Positions 46,019 through 54,339 of a DNA stretch of 64,000 nt are shown piece by piece. Both the position numbers and the translations under genes were made by a program. The stretch spans positions 3,968,001 through 4,032,000 of the forward strand of contig NZ_CP135275.1 of assembly GCF_032302195.1 (NCBI RefSeq), written 5' to 3'. The first letter of the stretch is position 1. The number at the start of each line of letters is the position of its first letter. The notes below the pieces were generated by a model. That model saw only the letters and a list, made by a program, of their open reading frames with translations, was not told the origin of the DNA and ran no database searches. Source of the DNA: Paenibacillus sp. MMS20-IR301 (GTDB lineage: Bacteria; Bacillota; Bacilli; Paenibacillales; Paenibacillaceae).

Positions 46019-46126
46019 ACGACTACGGTCGTCGATATCTAATGGTTTGTCATGCCCTTATCGTACAGCTTGCTAGAAAAGGGCACATCGTCCGAATGGG
46101 CAGCAGGTGCTTGCCCTTTTGGGCAA
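46019..46126. promoter_or_regulatory. Two palindromes upstream of the MMPL exporter and of the small exported protein
   Basis: ACGAC-TACG-GTCGT (46019-46032) lies 25 bases ahead of the MMPL start codon. TTGCCC-TTTT-GGGCAA (46111-46126) lies in the middle of the divergent interval. Either could bind the NarL-type regulator, whose family prefers short spaced dyads. No clear -35/-10 pair was assigned here. Confidence 0.4.
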
Positions 46127-46199
46127 ATGCATTTTTGCAGTCATTTTCACAACATGTGTTTAATAATAGGTAATTATATTCCGAAGAGGAGAGCAACCA

Positions 46200-46604
46200 A
46201 TGAACAAATCCAGAAAGACGCTTATTTTCATGCTGATTCTGTTAGCTGTAGCAGCGGCAGCTGTCATCTATTGGTTCATGCAGCACTCTGACCGCATACA
46301 AGCAGAAGGGAAATGGGCATTAACTTCCGGAGATACAGGCTGTTTCACTGGGATCAGATTTATGAATAATCCGGCTGCTTCCGGTGGAGCCGTCTCGATT
46401 GAAGCAACCTCCGGCTCCCTGGTCCAGATGTCTTACGGCAGCTATGAGTATGATGGTGACAACCAAATTCTCATCACCTTAGCGAATTCGGATGTGCCCG
46501 CCTTCCCTGTCACACTCGGCAGAAACGGGAATGAGTTATCGGCCACCTTTAAATTGAAGGATGAGGAAGCTGTCTGTTCCTATACGCTCAATGTTTTCAA
46601 ATAA
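46200..46604 (+). CDS. Small exported or membrane-anchored protein of unknown function
   Basis: A 134-residue protein. One N-terminal hydrophobic segment (about 7-24, TLIFMLILLAVAAAAVIYWFM) is followed by a soluble domain of about 105 residues. That domain is rich in beta-strand-type sequence (GKWALTSGDTGCFTGIRFMNN, YGSYEYDGDNQILITL, TLGRNGNELSATFKL), with two cysteines (in DTGCFTG and EAVCSYTL) that could form a disulfide outside the cell. GAGGAGAG lies before ATG at 46200. I do not recognise a family. A truncated, almost identical copy of its C-terminal coding region lies at 19744-19850, so the gene has been duplicated within this chromosome region. It is divergent from the MMPL exporter. 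Confidence 0.8.
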   Translation: MNKSRKTLIFMLILLAVAAAAVIYWFMQHSDRIQAEGKWALTSGDTGCFTGIRFMNNPAASGGAVSIEATSGSLVQMSYGSYEYDGDNQILITLANSDVPAFPVTLGRNGNELSATFKLKDEEAVCSYTLNVFK

Positions 46605-46716
46605 TGGAGCAATAACGGCATTCATAATGCGGACTACGAGAAATTAAGTTGCGATAAATGCAGGATAGAGCTTCATAAAATCAGAGCAGAAAAACAGCAG
46701 GTAGATCTGGATTCGG

Positions 46717-46743
46717 CAAAAAAGAGTCTGTCAAATGACAGAC
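46717..46743 (-). terminator. Terminator after the aldo/keto reductase remnant
   Basis: Arms GTCTGTC (46726-46732) and GACAGAC (46737-46743) with loop AAAT. On the minus strand the stem is followed by TCTTTTTTG. It still marks the end of the decayed ArsR-reductase operon. Confidence 0.75.
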
Positions 46744-46769
46744 CCAATGACTCACCATTACGCTTAAAT

Positions 46770-47196
46770 TCACACAAACAGCCTCATTAATTTCACATAT
46801 GGCGGGTTTTCCATGTAGCCAGCCGGATTTACCGAGTATCTTGTCCCGGTATTGAGCCGGCGAATCCGGTCCATTTCTTCATCGGTCAGCTCAAAGTCAA
46901 AGATTCCGGTGTTTTCCTTTATTCTCTGCGGGTTTGCGGACTTAGGGATTGCGACAATCCCCCTCTGTAAATGCCACCTCAAAGTGAAGCTCGTACTGCG
47001 GAAATTCCGGATGGGTTTCAAGCTGATTAACCATCGGCGGATTTGATGCATGCTTCATCAGCTGCTCCAGATGTCTGATTTCAAAATTAGCAACGCCGAT
47101 TACTTGTTCAAAAACTTCCCTTTTAGGAATTTTGTATACGCCAAAACCTAATTGCGGAATATGAACCCCATTTATCGCCTTAATCGTTTTATTCAT
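46770..47196 (-). pseudogene. Aldo/keto reductase remnant with two internal deletions and a frameshift
   Basis: From ATG at 47196 (behind AAGGATGAGG) the frame reads KTIKAINGVHIPQLGFGVYKIP, the start of an aldo/keto reductase. It then jumps in frame to [34 protein letters not shown], so about 110 family residues, including the catalytic Asp, Tyr and Lys, are missing. Near 46988 the match moves to another frame ([41 protein letters not shown]) after a second loss of about 40 residues. The product cannot be active. Its intact relatives are NADPH-dependent carbonyl reductases. Confidence 0.88.
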
Positions 47197-47198
47197 CC

Positions 47199-47415
47199 TC
47201 ATCCTTCCCCGTTCGGAGGTAATTTGCATTGCATAAGCATCTTATTGATCTCTTCGGCCAGGTTGTTCAGCAGACTCAGCTTACTTTATACATCCAGGCG
47301 GTAGTAGTTGATTGTTCCTTCTTTACTAACGCTGACGATTCCCGCTTCTCTCAATTGTTCATAGTTCACACTCCCGCTGCCTTCAGATTTCACAGACTGA
47401 TGTAGAATGGCCCTC
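47199..47415 (-). pseudogene. ArsR-type regulator remnant
   Basis: The minus-strand frame reads RAILHQSVKSEGSGSVNYEQLREAGIVSVSKEGTINYYRLDV, then an in-frame TAA, then SKLSLLNNLAEEINKMLMQC to a second stop at 47199-47201. LREAGIVSVSKEGTINYYRLD is a typical ArsR wing. The HTH helices before it are largely deleted and the C-terminal helix is cut off by the TAA. It lies directly upstream of the aldo/keto reductase remnant, as in an intact regulator-reductase operon. Confidence 0.75.
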
Positions 47416-47522
47416 TGTCAAGAGAGCAGACAAGTCTCACAACACTTATGCAAGTTAACCGCCTAGCTTAGCGTAACGGACAGGAGAGACGTTAAAATTT
47501 GAAAAAGCGCCAAAATGCCGGT

Positions 47523-47660
47523 CCTTGCGGACACCAGCGCCGTTATTTCGCCGGAAAAGTAGCGTTAGCACATGAAAGTTGCCGAATAAGGTCTGTGATG
47601 TCCGTATACCTGCCAAATTAGCCGAAATTGAGTAAATAAGGTCTGTGGTGTCCGCAAGGG
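47523..47660. repeat. Direct repeat with 50-base spacing plus an inverted partner
   Basis: AATAAGGTCTGTGATGTCCG (47585-47604) recurs at 47635-47654 with one difference (G for A), exactly 50 bases apart. GTGTCCGCAAGG (47649-47660) has its inverse CCTTGCGGACAC at 47523-47534. The arrangement resembles a decayed or mobile intergenic element. Confidence 0.65.
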
Positions 47661-48005
47661 TCAGAGTGGGCATTGTTTTGATTTCCTAATCATCTGCACC
47701 CTTCCACTATCCGTGAAACATAACTCCGCGAAACCCCAAATTCTTAGCAGTTTCCCGCCGCGTCCGTCCTTCCCACCAATGTCCAGACGGAAACGGCCGA
47801 CGACGACCTCGTTCTCCGCTTATCTTTCATCAAACGAAAACATAGAATCCACCATTTCTAAGACTCTATCATTTAAAGACCCGCAATACATAACATTAAT
47901 AGTAAATTAAACTATCATACAATCACTACACATCTTATATTTTCAACAAATAATGTCTTTTTTTCTTATTTCTAGCCCGAAAATATATAAATATTAAAAT
48001 ATTAA

Positions 48006-48034
48006 TTGACTGAATTTAATATAGATGTTATATT
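48006..48034 (+). promoter_or_regulatory. Sigma-A-type promoter of the SLH amidase gene
   Basis: TTGACT (48006-48011), 17-base spacer, TATATT (48029-48034), in an A+T-rich region, giving a leader of about 40 bases. AAAGGAG precedes the ATG. Confidence 0.75.
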
Positions 48035-48079
48035 CCCTAACATAATTTATAAATATACATAGAAAAGGAGATTGACCAA

Positions 48080-51000
48080 ATGAACAAATGGAAACGTCTG
48101 CGTAAATCTAAGAGAAACCACCCTGGTTTCACTGGACCTGAACATTCACCCGCAAAAAAGAATTGGAGTAAAAAGCAAGTTATAGCTACTTCTATTACGT
48201 TATCTGTTATAGCTTCGGGAGTCATTCCTTTTCAAACCGCTGATGCTTTAACCCGGGTCACTTCAGATAGCGGCACAGTATGGGAGATTCACGATGTATT
48301 TGCTCCCAGCTTAGACACAGGAAGTTTACGCACAGTTGGAACTACACAGGTACAAGGCTTCGGTAATATCTTTGTTAAGGTATCCTCACCTTCGGCTTCC
48401 CTGATGAATGGTCAGATGATGCGCGGGTTTAACTTGAAATACGATGGCGTGAATACCTTCACTTCGGCTCAATCTGTAAATCTGGGAAATGTAACTGTAA
48501 CCCGCGAGGTATATGTGGATACTACTCTCAACCGGACGAGATTCTTTGATACTTTTACGAACAAAAATGATATAGATGTAAAGGTTGATGTATCTTTCGG
48601 CGGCTCTTTAGGCTATGGTACAACAGCAAATGCTTCAGTAGTCAAGGCAACCTACTCGGAGGATCTGGAGGTGACTACAGAGGATTCTTGGATCGTTGTA
48701 GACAGCAGTGCCAGAAACAATAAGCCGCTGGGCGTGGCCGTTGGCTCTCCACATCCCTTTGATAACGGGTTAACCGGTCTGGGTAATCAGCAGCAGAACC
48801 CATTCACAACACCACTCGCCAAGTCCGGCAATGAGGCAAACTTCTACGGGTTCATTAATACATTAAATATTAGGCCGGGTGAGTCGAAATCCCTGGTCCA
48901 TTATGTACAAGTGGGAGAAGCCGGCGAAGCAGGGCTGAACAATCTGGTTACTATGCTCAACGGACTTAACAGCCATCTGGATGTGAGCGGACTCTCAAAT
49001 GCACAAATCCGTTCCATTAGTAACTGGGATATCTCTGGTATAGAGGGACTTAATACTGGAGATAGCCTGGTGATCCCAGATGCTCCTGCAGCCGCAGCAT
49101 TAGTAACTTCATCCCCGTATGATGTTACGAATAAATCCATTGCAGAGATGCAGCAGGATATGGTGAATGGCAAAACTACTTCTGTACAGATTACTCAAGC
49201 CTATTTAGATAGAATTAAGGCATACGATGAGGGACAACTGGGCTTCCATGCCTTCCTGCATGTCTCTGAAACTGCGCTGAACCAAGCCAAAGCTGCTGAC
49301 GCTGCCCGCGCACAAGGTGCAAAGGGCGATCTGCTGGGGATTCCCATTGCGATAAAAGATATCTATGATACCAAGGATATGCCAACCACCGGCGGCAGCA
49401 AAGCGCTTGAAGGCTGGCAGCCTGAATCTGATGCCTTCCAGGTGAATAAGCTGCGGGAAGCCGGGGCTGTAATTATCGGCAAAGTAAATACTTCCGAGTT
49501 TGCTAACAGCGGAAGCTTCAGTGAGAGCGGCTGGCTTCAGACCTGGAATGCATTATATCCTTCGAAAACCTCTTTCGGCTCAAGCGGCGGCTCGGCCGTA
49601 TCCGTAGCAGCTGATTTTGCAGCAGCAGCCATGGGTTCGCAGACAGGGGTATCCCTCTATGCCCCTACTACAGGCTCCAGCCTCAAAAGCTTCCGCGGTA
49701 CAGACGGTATGGCAAGCACTACAGGTGTACTGCCACTCACTTGGGGACAAGATTATGCAGGTCCCATTGCTAAAACTGTAACCGACCTGGCCATTATGCT
49801 GAATGCTACAACGGGTACGGACCCGCAGGATATTTTCACAGTGACTGCTGATGCAGATCATAAACGTCCGGCTGACTGGAAAGAATCTCTTGATTCTAAT
49901 GCCTTGCAAGGTAAAAAAATCGGATATATTCCTGCATCCTTTGTCTCGACTTATGCGGATGATGATACAGGACAAGCCGTAATGAACAAGTTCTCAGAGC
50001 TGCAGGCAGCGGGCGCAACAATGGTTGAAATGTCTGCCCTACCAGCAGCTCCCAGCCGTCCTTCAGGCATTAACGGATCTACTGAAGGGTGGGCGCGTTA
50101 TATTGAGCTTCACAAGGACTTCCCTTATCTGGATGGCGCAAGTGTACTCGCTTCAGATAAGGTGCTTATCTATAATCAAAGAAGCTATACCGCGCCAGTG
50201 CGTATGACGGAACAGGCTGTACAAGATTACATTAAGTATAGAACGGACTACAAAGAAGTCATTAAAGGCTGGATGGACGCGAATGGCGTTGATGCTGTTG
50301 TGTATGCAGGCTTCATTAGTGACGTGTATAACAATGACGCATCAGCCTCCCAATTAAGCTCTGACCGGGGCACGGGCGTATTAACATCTAACGTAGGTCT
50401 CCCAACGGTAGTGGTTCCTGTAGGAACTAATGACAGCGGATATTCAATCTCTATGCAGCTTGTGGGCAGAGCATGGGATGATGCCAATGTATTGGGGATG
50501 GGCTATGCTCTGGAGCAGCAAAGTCAAGCCAGACTGCTTACAGCCTTTGCCCCGGCACTTCAATACGTGTCACCTCCTGTTACTCCTGATCCAGGCACAG
50601 ATGGACCAAGCACTGGAGGAGGTACAGTGACGCCTACGCCTACACCGACACCAATGCCTACACCAACAACGGAACCAACATCAACATCTCAGCCGGAAGT
50701 GGTTAGTTTTGCAGATACAATGAATCACTGGGCGTGGGCAAGCATCGACACGCTTATTGCTAAGGGATTACTGACGGGTTATTCCGATGGTACCTTCCGT
50801 CCAAATGCAGGGTTAACCCGCGCTGAAGCCATCAAGGTAATTGCCACATACATGGGACTTGAAGGACAAGCAAGTAACTTTAAAGATGTCTCTACGGCGC
50901 ATTGGGCGAGTAAGTATATCGGTGCAGCCGCCGGATCAGGCTTGATGAACGGATATAGCGATGGAAGCTTCCGTCCGGATCAGAAGATTAGCCGCAGTGA

Positions 51001-51220
51001 ATTAGCGGCACTCATCACTAGGGCCTTTAAGCTGACAGGTACCGGAAACACAACTTTCAAAGATGTTAACAGAAGTGCATGGTATTATGATTCCATCGAT
51101 GCCCTCGCCTCCAATAAGATTATTACCGGATACGCAGACAGCACATTTAAGCCTCAGCAAGAGATTACCCGAGCAGAGTTTGCAACAATGGTATCCCGAT
51201 TACTAGAGACTGTGAATTAA
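48080..51220 (+). CDS. Exported amidase-signature enzyme with three SLH motifs
   Basis: A 1046-residue protein. The export signal has an unusually long basic n-region (1-32), a hydrophobic core about 33-50 and a probable cleavage after TADA (55). Residues about 57-300 form a beta-rich domain of unknown family. Residues about 345-850 are an amidase-signature domain with the Lys-Ser-Ser triad: K426 in GIPIAIKDIYD, cis-Ser S501 in SFGSSGGSA and nucleophile S525 in SQTGVSLYAP (usual GGS replaced by GVS). A Pro/Thr linker (PTPTPTPTPMPTP) and three SLH motifs (about 885-1046) follow for wall attachment. Amidase-signature enzymes are usually cytosolic, so a surface form is unusual. It probably cleaves an external amide; substrate unknown. 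Confidence 0.9.
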   Translation: MNKWKRLRKSKRNHPGFTGPEHSPAKKNWSKKQVIATSITLSVIASGVIPFQTADALTRVTSDSGTVWEIHDVFAPSLDTGSLRTVGTTQVQGFGNIFVKVSSPSASLMNGQMMRGFNLKYDGVNTFTSAQSVNLGNVTVTREVYVDTTLNRTRFFDTFTNKNDIDVKVDVSFGGSLGYGTTANASVVKATYSEDLEVTTEDSWIVVDSSARNNKPLGVAVGSPHPFDNGLTGLGNQQQNPFTTPLAKSGNEANFYGFINTLNIRPGESKSLVHYVQVGEAGEAGLNNLVTMLNGLNSHLDVSGLSNAQIRSISNWDISGIEGLNTGDSLVIPDAPAAAALVTSSPYDVTNKSIAEMQQDMVNGKTTSVQITQAYLDRIKAYDEGQLGFHAFLHVSETALNQAKAADAARAQGAKGDLLGIPIAIKDIYDTKDMPTTGGSKALEGWQPESDAFQVNKLREAGAVIIGKVNTSEFANSGSFSESGWLQTWNALYPSKTSFGSSGGSAVSVAADFAAAAMGSQTGVSLYAPTTGSSLKSFRGTDGMASTTGVLPLTWGQDYAGPIAKTVTDLAIMLNATTGTDPQDIFTVTADADHKRPADWKESLDSNALQGKKIGYIPASFVSTYADDDTGQAVMNKFSELQAAGATMVEMSALPAAPSRPSGINGSTEGWARYIELHKDFPYLDGASVLASDKVLIYNQRSYTAPVRMTEQAVQDYIKYRTDYKEVIKGWMDANGVDAVVYAGFISDVYNNDASASQLSSDRGTGVLTSNVGLPTVVVPVGTNDSGYSISMQLVGRAWDDANVLGMGYALEQQSQARLLTAFAPALQYVSPPVTPDPGTDGPSTGGGTVTPTPTPTPMPTPTTEPTSTSQPEVVSFADTMNHWAWASIDTLIAKGLLTGYSDGTFRPNAGLTRAEAIKVIATYMGLEGQASNFKDVSTAHWASKYIGAAAGSGLMNGYSDGSFRPDQKISRSELAALITRAFKLTGTGNTTFKDVNRSAWYYDSIDALASNKIITGYADSTFKPQQEITRAEFATMVSRLLETVN

Positions 51221-51240
51221 AAGAAGTTCACTAAGATTAC

Positions 51241-51274
51241 AGAAAGGGCCATCCCGTAAAGGATGGCCCTTTCT
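51241..51274. terminator. Convergent terminator between amidase and methyltransferase genes
   Basis: Perfect 14-bp arms AGAAAGGGCCATCC (51241-51254) and GGATGGCCCTTTCT (51261-51274) with a six-base loop, placed between the two convergent stop codons. Confidence 0.88.
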
Positions 51275-51280
51275 GTAAAA

Positions 51281-52078
51281 TCAAATCTTTTGCGCCCAGA
51301 TAATAGCGCGATGTGTAGCCTCACCAATCGGCTCTGGCATCGGTTCATCTGTGAAATTTTGATAGGTACGTTCTATAGAAAATCCGGCTTCTGCCAGCCA
51401 ATTGTAAACCTGCGCTTGTGTAGGGATATGCTTATACCATCGCTTGGATATAATAAGTTTCTCACCGCTATTTGTAGTAAGCTCAGAGTGACCCGTTCCG
51501 GAACAAACCTGGGTAATGGGGTCATACACGCTTCCATAGCTGACAATGTGGCCAGTCGTACCTAATTCGTCTGTTTCTTCGAAATAGCGGCTCTCTTTCA
51601 AACTACTGAAAACAGCTGCCGGATTATAATGCAAGTCAAAATCCAAATAAAGATGTCCACCGGTGCGAAGGGACGCAGCCGCATTTTTAATAAAGGTCAG
51701 CTGCGCCTCTTTATAATTCATGTCATTTTCAATGTTAATGAGGATATTACCTGCCATAATGACTACATCAAAACCGAGCCCCCACTCCGAAGTCGCTGCT
51801 TCAGCCTGATAACAGTGTATATTAGGTAAACCTGCCATTCGGCGATAACAGCGCAGGAGCATATGCTCATCGGCATCAAAACCTGTAACAGTATGACCCG
51901 CCTTTGCAAGCGGTACACATATCCTGCCACCGCCACAGGCAACTTCAAGGATATTTAATGATTGGTTGCCTGATTGTTCAGATAGTACTTTCGATAAAAA
52001 TTCAACATCCTGTGTTTGGTTTTCGAACTTTTCATACATACTGGCATACCAATGCTTTACGATAAAATCTCTGTTCAC
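51281..52078 (-). CDS. Class I SAM-dependent methyltransferase
   Basis: A 265-residue cytosolic enzyme. Motif I for SAM is LNILEVACGGGRICVPLAKAGHTVTGFDADEHML, with motif II-like IHCYQAEAATSEWGLGFDVVIMAGNILI and motif III-like LRTGGHLYLDFDLHYN. The frame is open to 52117, but GTG at 52078 has GGAGG seven bases upstream and starts VNRDFIVKHWYASMYEKFE, the usual N-terminus. Substrate (small molecule or other) is unknown. It is a single gene with its own terminator, unrelated to its neighbours. Confidence 0.88.
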   Translation of the reverse strand: MNRDFIVKHWYASMYEKFENQTQDVEFLSKVLSEQSGNQSLNILEVACGGGRICVPLAKAGHTVTGFDADEHMLLRCYRRMAGLPNIHCYQAEAATSEWGLGFDVVIMAGNILINIENDMNYKEAQLTFIKNAAASLRTGGHLYLDFDLHYNPAAVFSSLKESRYFEETDELGTTGHIVSYGSVYDPITQVCSGTGHSELTTNSGEKLIISKRWYKHIPTQAQVYNWLAEAGFSIERTYQNFTDEPMPEPIGEATHRAIIWAQKI

Positions 52079-52224
52079 AGATTTACCTCCAGTTATAAAA
52101 ATAGATAATTCGAACACAATATGAATTGGGTAAATTTAACTATTTGATTCTATGATTATAACTAAGGAAAATTGCCCTCTCAATGTAAAGAATATTAATA
52201 ATTATTCCATACAGTCTAAATGAA

Positions 52225-52258
52225 ACAAAAAAGCAACTCATCCGCAGATAAGCCGCTT
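52225..52258 (-). terminator. Terminator of the TPR membrane-protein gene
   Basis: In the minus-strand RNA, AAGCGGCUUAUC (complement of 52247-52258) pairs with GAUGAGUUGCUU (complement of 52231-52242) over 12 bp, with three G-U pairs and a four-base loop. UUUUUUG follows. Confidence 0.8.
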
Positions 52259-52306
52259 ATCTTACACTATATTGTTATCGCAACTACTCTACACGACTAA
52301 GCCATT

Positions 52307-52963
52307 TTAATAAGCCATATTGGCTACAACAGCTTGCGGTAACGTTCTTTCGTATTCCTTATGTAACACATAACGTTGGACGCCTCTCGAAGCGTCTACT
52401 GCTTCCTTGGCAAGCTTGATGGCGGTTTCGCTGTTGCCTGCTTTGAGTTCAATTTCTGCGAGCAGTGCTAATCTCATCCATTGCTTCCTGATTGACTCAA
52501 GATGTTCCCGCGCCTGGGCACTTTTCCCGTCCTCCAACAGCAGAGCGGTTTCGTAGTATGTCCGGTAATCAGAATTGCGAATATACGGCACGGCTTCCTG
52601 AACAGCAGCCATATCTTTGCAGTAAAGTCCGTAAGCTGCCTTGAACGTTGCCTGTACCGTCGCCCGCTTATACTTGCTCATTAGCTGCTCCATAACCGTT
52701 TTTGATTCATCCTCAAGTCTGTTTGCTAGAATATACTGAATATACAAGGCAGGATTGTTTTTCTGGCTGCGTAAAAAGGACTCTACACGGTCCACACGTT
52801 TATCCAAAGCTGCAGGATAATAGAATTGGGTTAGAAAAGCAATGAGGCCAGCCACCACAGCTACCCCTACAATCAGAATTGGTGAATAGTCATTGAGTAC
52901 CATGAATAAGACAACCACGAACAGCACGGAATAAATAAAAATGCTCCAGCGAAGGCGCTTCAT
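52307..52963 (-). CDS. Small membrane protein with helical-repeat (TPR-like) cytoplasmic domain
   Basis: A 218-residue protein. Two closely spaced membrane segments (about 5-23 and 27-47: WSIFIYSVLFVVVLFMVL and PILIVGVAVVAGLIAFLTQF) are followed by a soluble helical domain of paired helices (AKYKRATVQATFKAAYGLY, YRTYYETALLLEDGKSAQAREHLESI, RLALLAEIELKAGNSETAIKLAKEAV) with TPR-like spacing. The start is ATG at 52963 with AAAGGAG eight bases ahead; an earlier start lacks one. Probably a protein-interaction scaffold at the membrane. I do not recognise a named family, and its neighbours give no clue. Confidence 0.8.
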   Translation of the reverse strand: MKRLRWSIFIYSVLFVVVLFMVLNDYSPILIVGVAVVAGLIAFLTQFYYPAALDKRVDRVESFLRSQKNNPALYIQYILANRLEDESKTVMEQLMSKYKRATVQATFKAAYGLYCKDMAAVQEAVPYIRNSDYRTYYETALLLEDGKSAQAREHLESIRKQWMRLALLAEIELKAGNSETAIKLAKEAVDASRGVQRYVLHKEYERTLPQAVVANMAY

Positions 52964-53106
52964 TATAAATCTCCTTTGAATATTATAATTAACAAGCAAA
53001 AATTCTATTTAAAATATTGTATCATAATCCATAATATATCAGTAGAAACCATAATTCCTGTAACATTTTCAAACATATTGATAGATTATTGCCGTCTTCT
53101 ATTTTT

Positions 53107-53135
53107 TTGCTTTTTAATTCCAAATATAGTATAAA
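53107..53135 (+). promoter_or_regulatory. Promoter ahead of the 53259 membrane-protein gene
   Basis: TTGCTT (53107-53112), 17 bases, TATAAA (53130-53135). The transcript would have a leader of about 115 bases that contains a strong but orphan AAAGGAGGG (53141-53149), followed only by very short frames. Confidence 0.55.
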
Positions 53136-53258
53136 ATCCTAAAGGAGGGTTATTGCATTAGTCATGCTGTAGTAATAGCTGGTTAAGGGAATTAAGTTAT
53201 CGGCAGTTTAGCACAACTAAATATTCCCATTTTCGTTAAAGTAATAGGGGGTGAATTA

Positions 53259-53681
53259 ATGAAGAAGGTTTGGGTAAATAACCTGTTTATTTATTTGGGA
53301 TTTTTAGTAATTGTGATCTTAGTTTTTATATTCGGGTTAAAATATCAATATCATTTACAGGTAGAAGCACGCAAGACGTACCAATTAAACAGTAGTTATG
53401 TCTTTTCTGTTCTTTTCCCAATTCTCTTTGGATTGTTACTCGGTTCTCTAAGATTCATCGAATTACTGCGGAAAGCTGGTAAATGGAAAATAAATTGGAT
53501 TAAGCTCTGTGTATTCGGCTTACCTTCACTCTATGTCTCATTATTTCCACTATTATATTGGTCTGGTTTGTCTATAGATTTACCTTTGGGCTTCCTTTTG
53601 ATCACTTCGGGAACAACAGCCCATACAATTAGTGGCCTGATGTTAGGTTTTTTATTATTTTACGTACTCGAAAGAAAATAA
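53259..53681 (+). CDS. Small polytopic membrane protein of unknown function
   Basis: A 140-residue hydrophobic protein with four predicted membrane segments: about 8-26 (FIYLGFLVIVILVFIFGL), 46-63 (YVFSVLFPILFGLLLGSL), 80-102 (LCVFGLPSLYVSLFPLLYW) and 112-136 (GFLLITSGTTAHTISGLMLGFLLFYVL). AGGGGGTG precedes ATG. No family recognised. It is followed after 52 bases by another small membrane protein on the same strand; the two probably form an operon. Base composition is more A+T-rich than in the sugar loci, which may mean different origin. Confidence 0.75.
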   Translation: MKKVWVNNLFIYLGFLVIVILVFIFGLKYQYHLQVEARKTYQLNSSYVFSVLFPILFGLLLGSLRFIELLRKAGKWKINWIKLCVFGLPSLYVSLFPLLYWSGLSIDLPLGFLLITSGTTAHTISGLMLGFLLFYVLERK

Positions 53682-53733
53682 TAGTTAGGTTCGGACAATC
53701 ATTTATTTAACTAAAAGAAGCTGGTGGAAATAA

Positions 53734-54021
53734 ATGAGTACAAAAGGAATATCAAGTGTAAGCTTTCCATTTCGTTCCGTTATCATTGGTATCTTTATAG
53801 TCTTATTTGCTCTTATTGATCACTATGCTATAAAAGCTGGTCAGCTTATAGATGGTTTCGGCTTCCTTTCTCTCTTCTTTATTAGTCCAATAGGTTTAAT
53901 TTTCGGATCATTGGGTCTCAACATCAAAAAAACTAGACATGTCTCGCTTTTAGGAATAGGAATCAATTTATCAGCATTTTTGTTTTGTGTACTTATGATG
54001 ACGGTTTTTTATACTCCGTAA
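53734..54021 (+). CDS. Small membrane protein of unknown function
   Basis: A 95-residue protein with three predicted membrane segments (FRSVIIGIFIVLFALIDHYA, GFGFLSLFFISPIGLIFGSLG, LLGIGINLSAFLFCVLMMTVF). Its layout is like small multi-helix membrane proteins found beside bacteriocin or stress genes, but no specific match is seen. A weak AGCTGGTGG precedes ATG. Probably co-transcribed with the gene at 53259-53681. Confidence 0.7.
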   Translation: MSTKGISSVSFPFRSVIIGIFIVLFALIDHYAIKAGQLIDGFGFLSLFFISPIGLIFGSLGLNIKKTRHVSLLGIGINLSAFLFCVLMMTVFYTP

Positions 54022-54048
54022 CACACAAGTATTCCATAAATATCAATT

Positions 54049-54339
54049 GAACAATATGATGACCACCGTTCTTCACGCGTGAAGCAACTCGTTCAATATT
54101 AAGCCGTACATCCCCTAGTCCCACTTATTTCGGATACATTCCCTAGCTATTCTTATAGCTTCTTTCCCGGCAGATACTTTACTCTTGTCAGGATGAATAT
54201 TATTAATTTTGCGGGCAAGTGCATCCGGATCAATATTTACACTTACCCCAAGCCGGTCAACAATCAAGTCGCGGATTGTGCTCTTACCACTTCCATTATT
54301 ACCTGCAAACACAAACATCGTTGCCTTTGTCTCATTCAT
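54049..54339 (-). pseudogene. Zeta-toxin-like P-loop kinase remnant with internal deletion
   Basis: From ATG at 54339 the frame reads ATMFVFAGNNGSGKSTIRDLIVDRLG (Walker A GNNGSGKST), NIDPDALARKINNIHPDKSKVSAGKEAIRIARECIRNKWD and then stops at 54115. The family continuation resumes in another frame as VGLGDVRLNIERVASRVKNGGHHI, then loses similarity. About 40 residues, including the SIETT segment, are missing. Zeta-type kinases phosphorylate UDP-N-acetylglucosamine; this copy should be inactive. Confidence 0.82.

Larger units (their letters stand above)
47416..48079. other. Gene-poor interval with repeats and the amidase promoter
   Basis: About 660 bases. Direct and inverted repeats lie at 47523-47660, and the promoter of the amidase gene at 48006-48034. 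A 65-codon open frame at 47713-47910 has unusual composition and no ribosome binding site, so it is not accepted. The last 180 bases are very A+T-rich. Confidence 0.6.

Noticed and set aside
47713..47910. 65-codon open frame on the plus strand
   Set aside because: Low-complexity Ser/Pro/Arg-rich product, no ribosome binding site; it runs from a G+C-rich stretch into A+T-rich promoter DNA.
53141..53170. Leader peptide after AAAGGAGGG
   Set aside because: The only frames (for example ATG CTG TAG) are two or a few codons long and badly spaced, so no gene is claimed.
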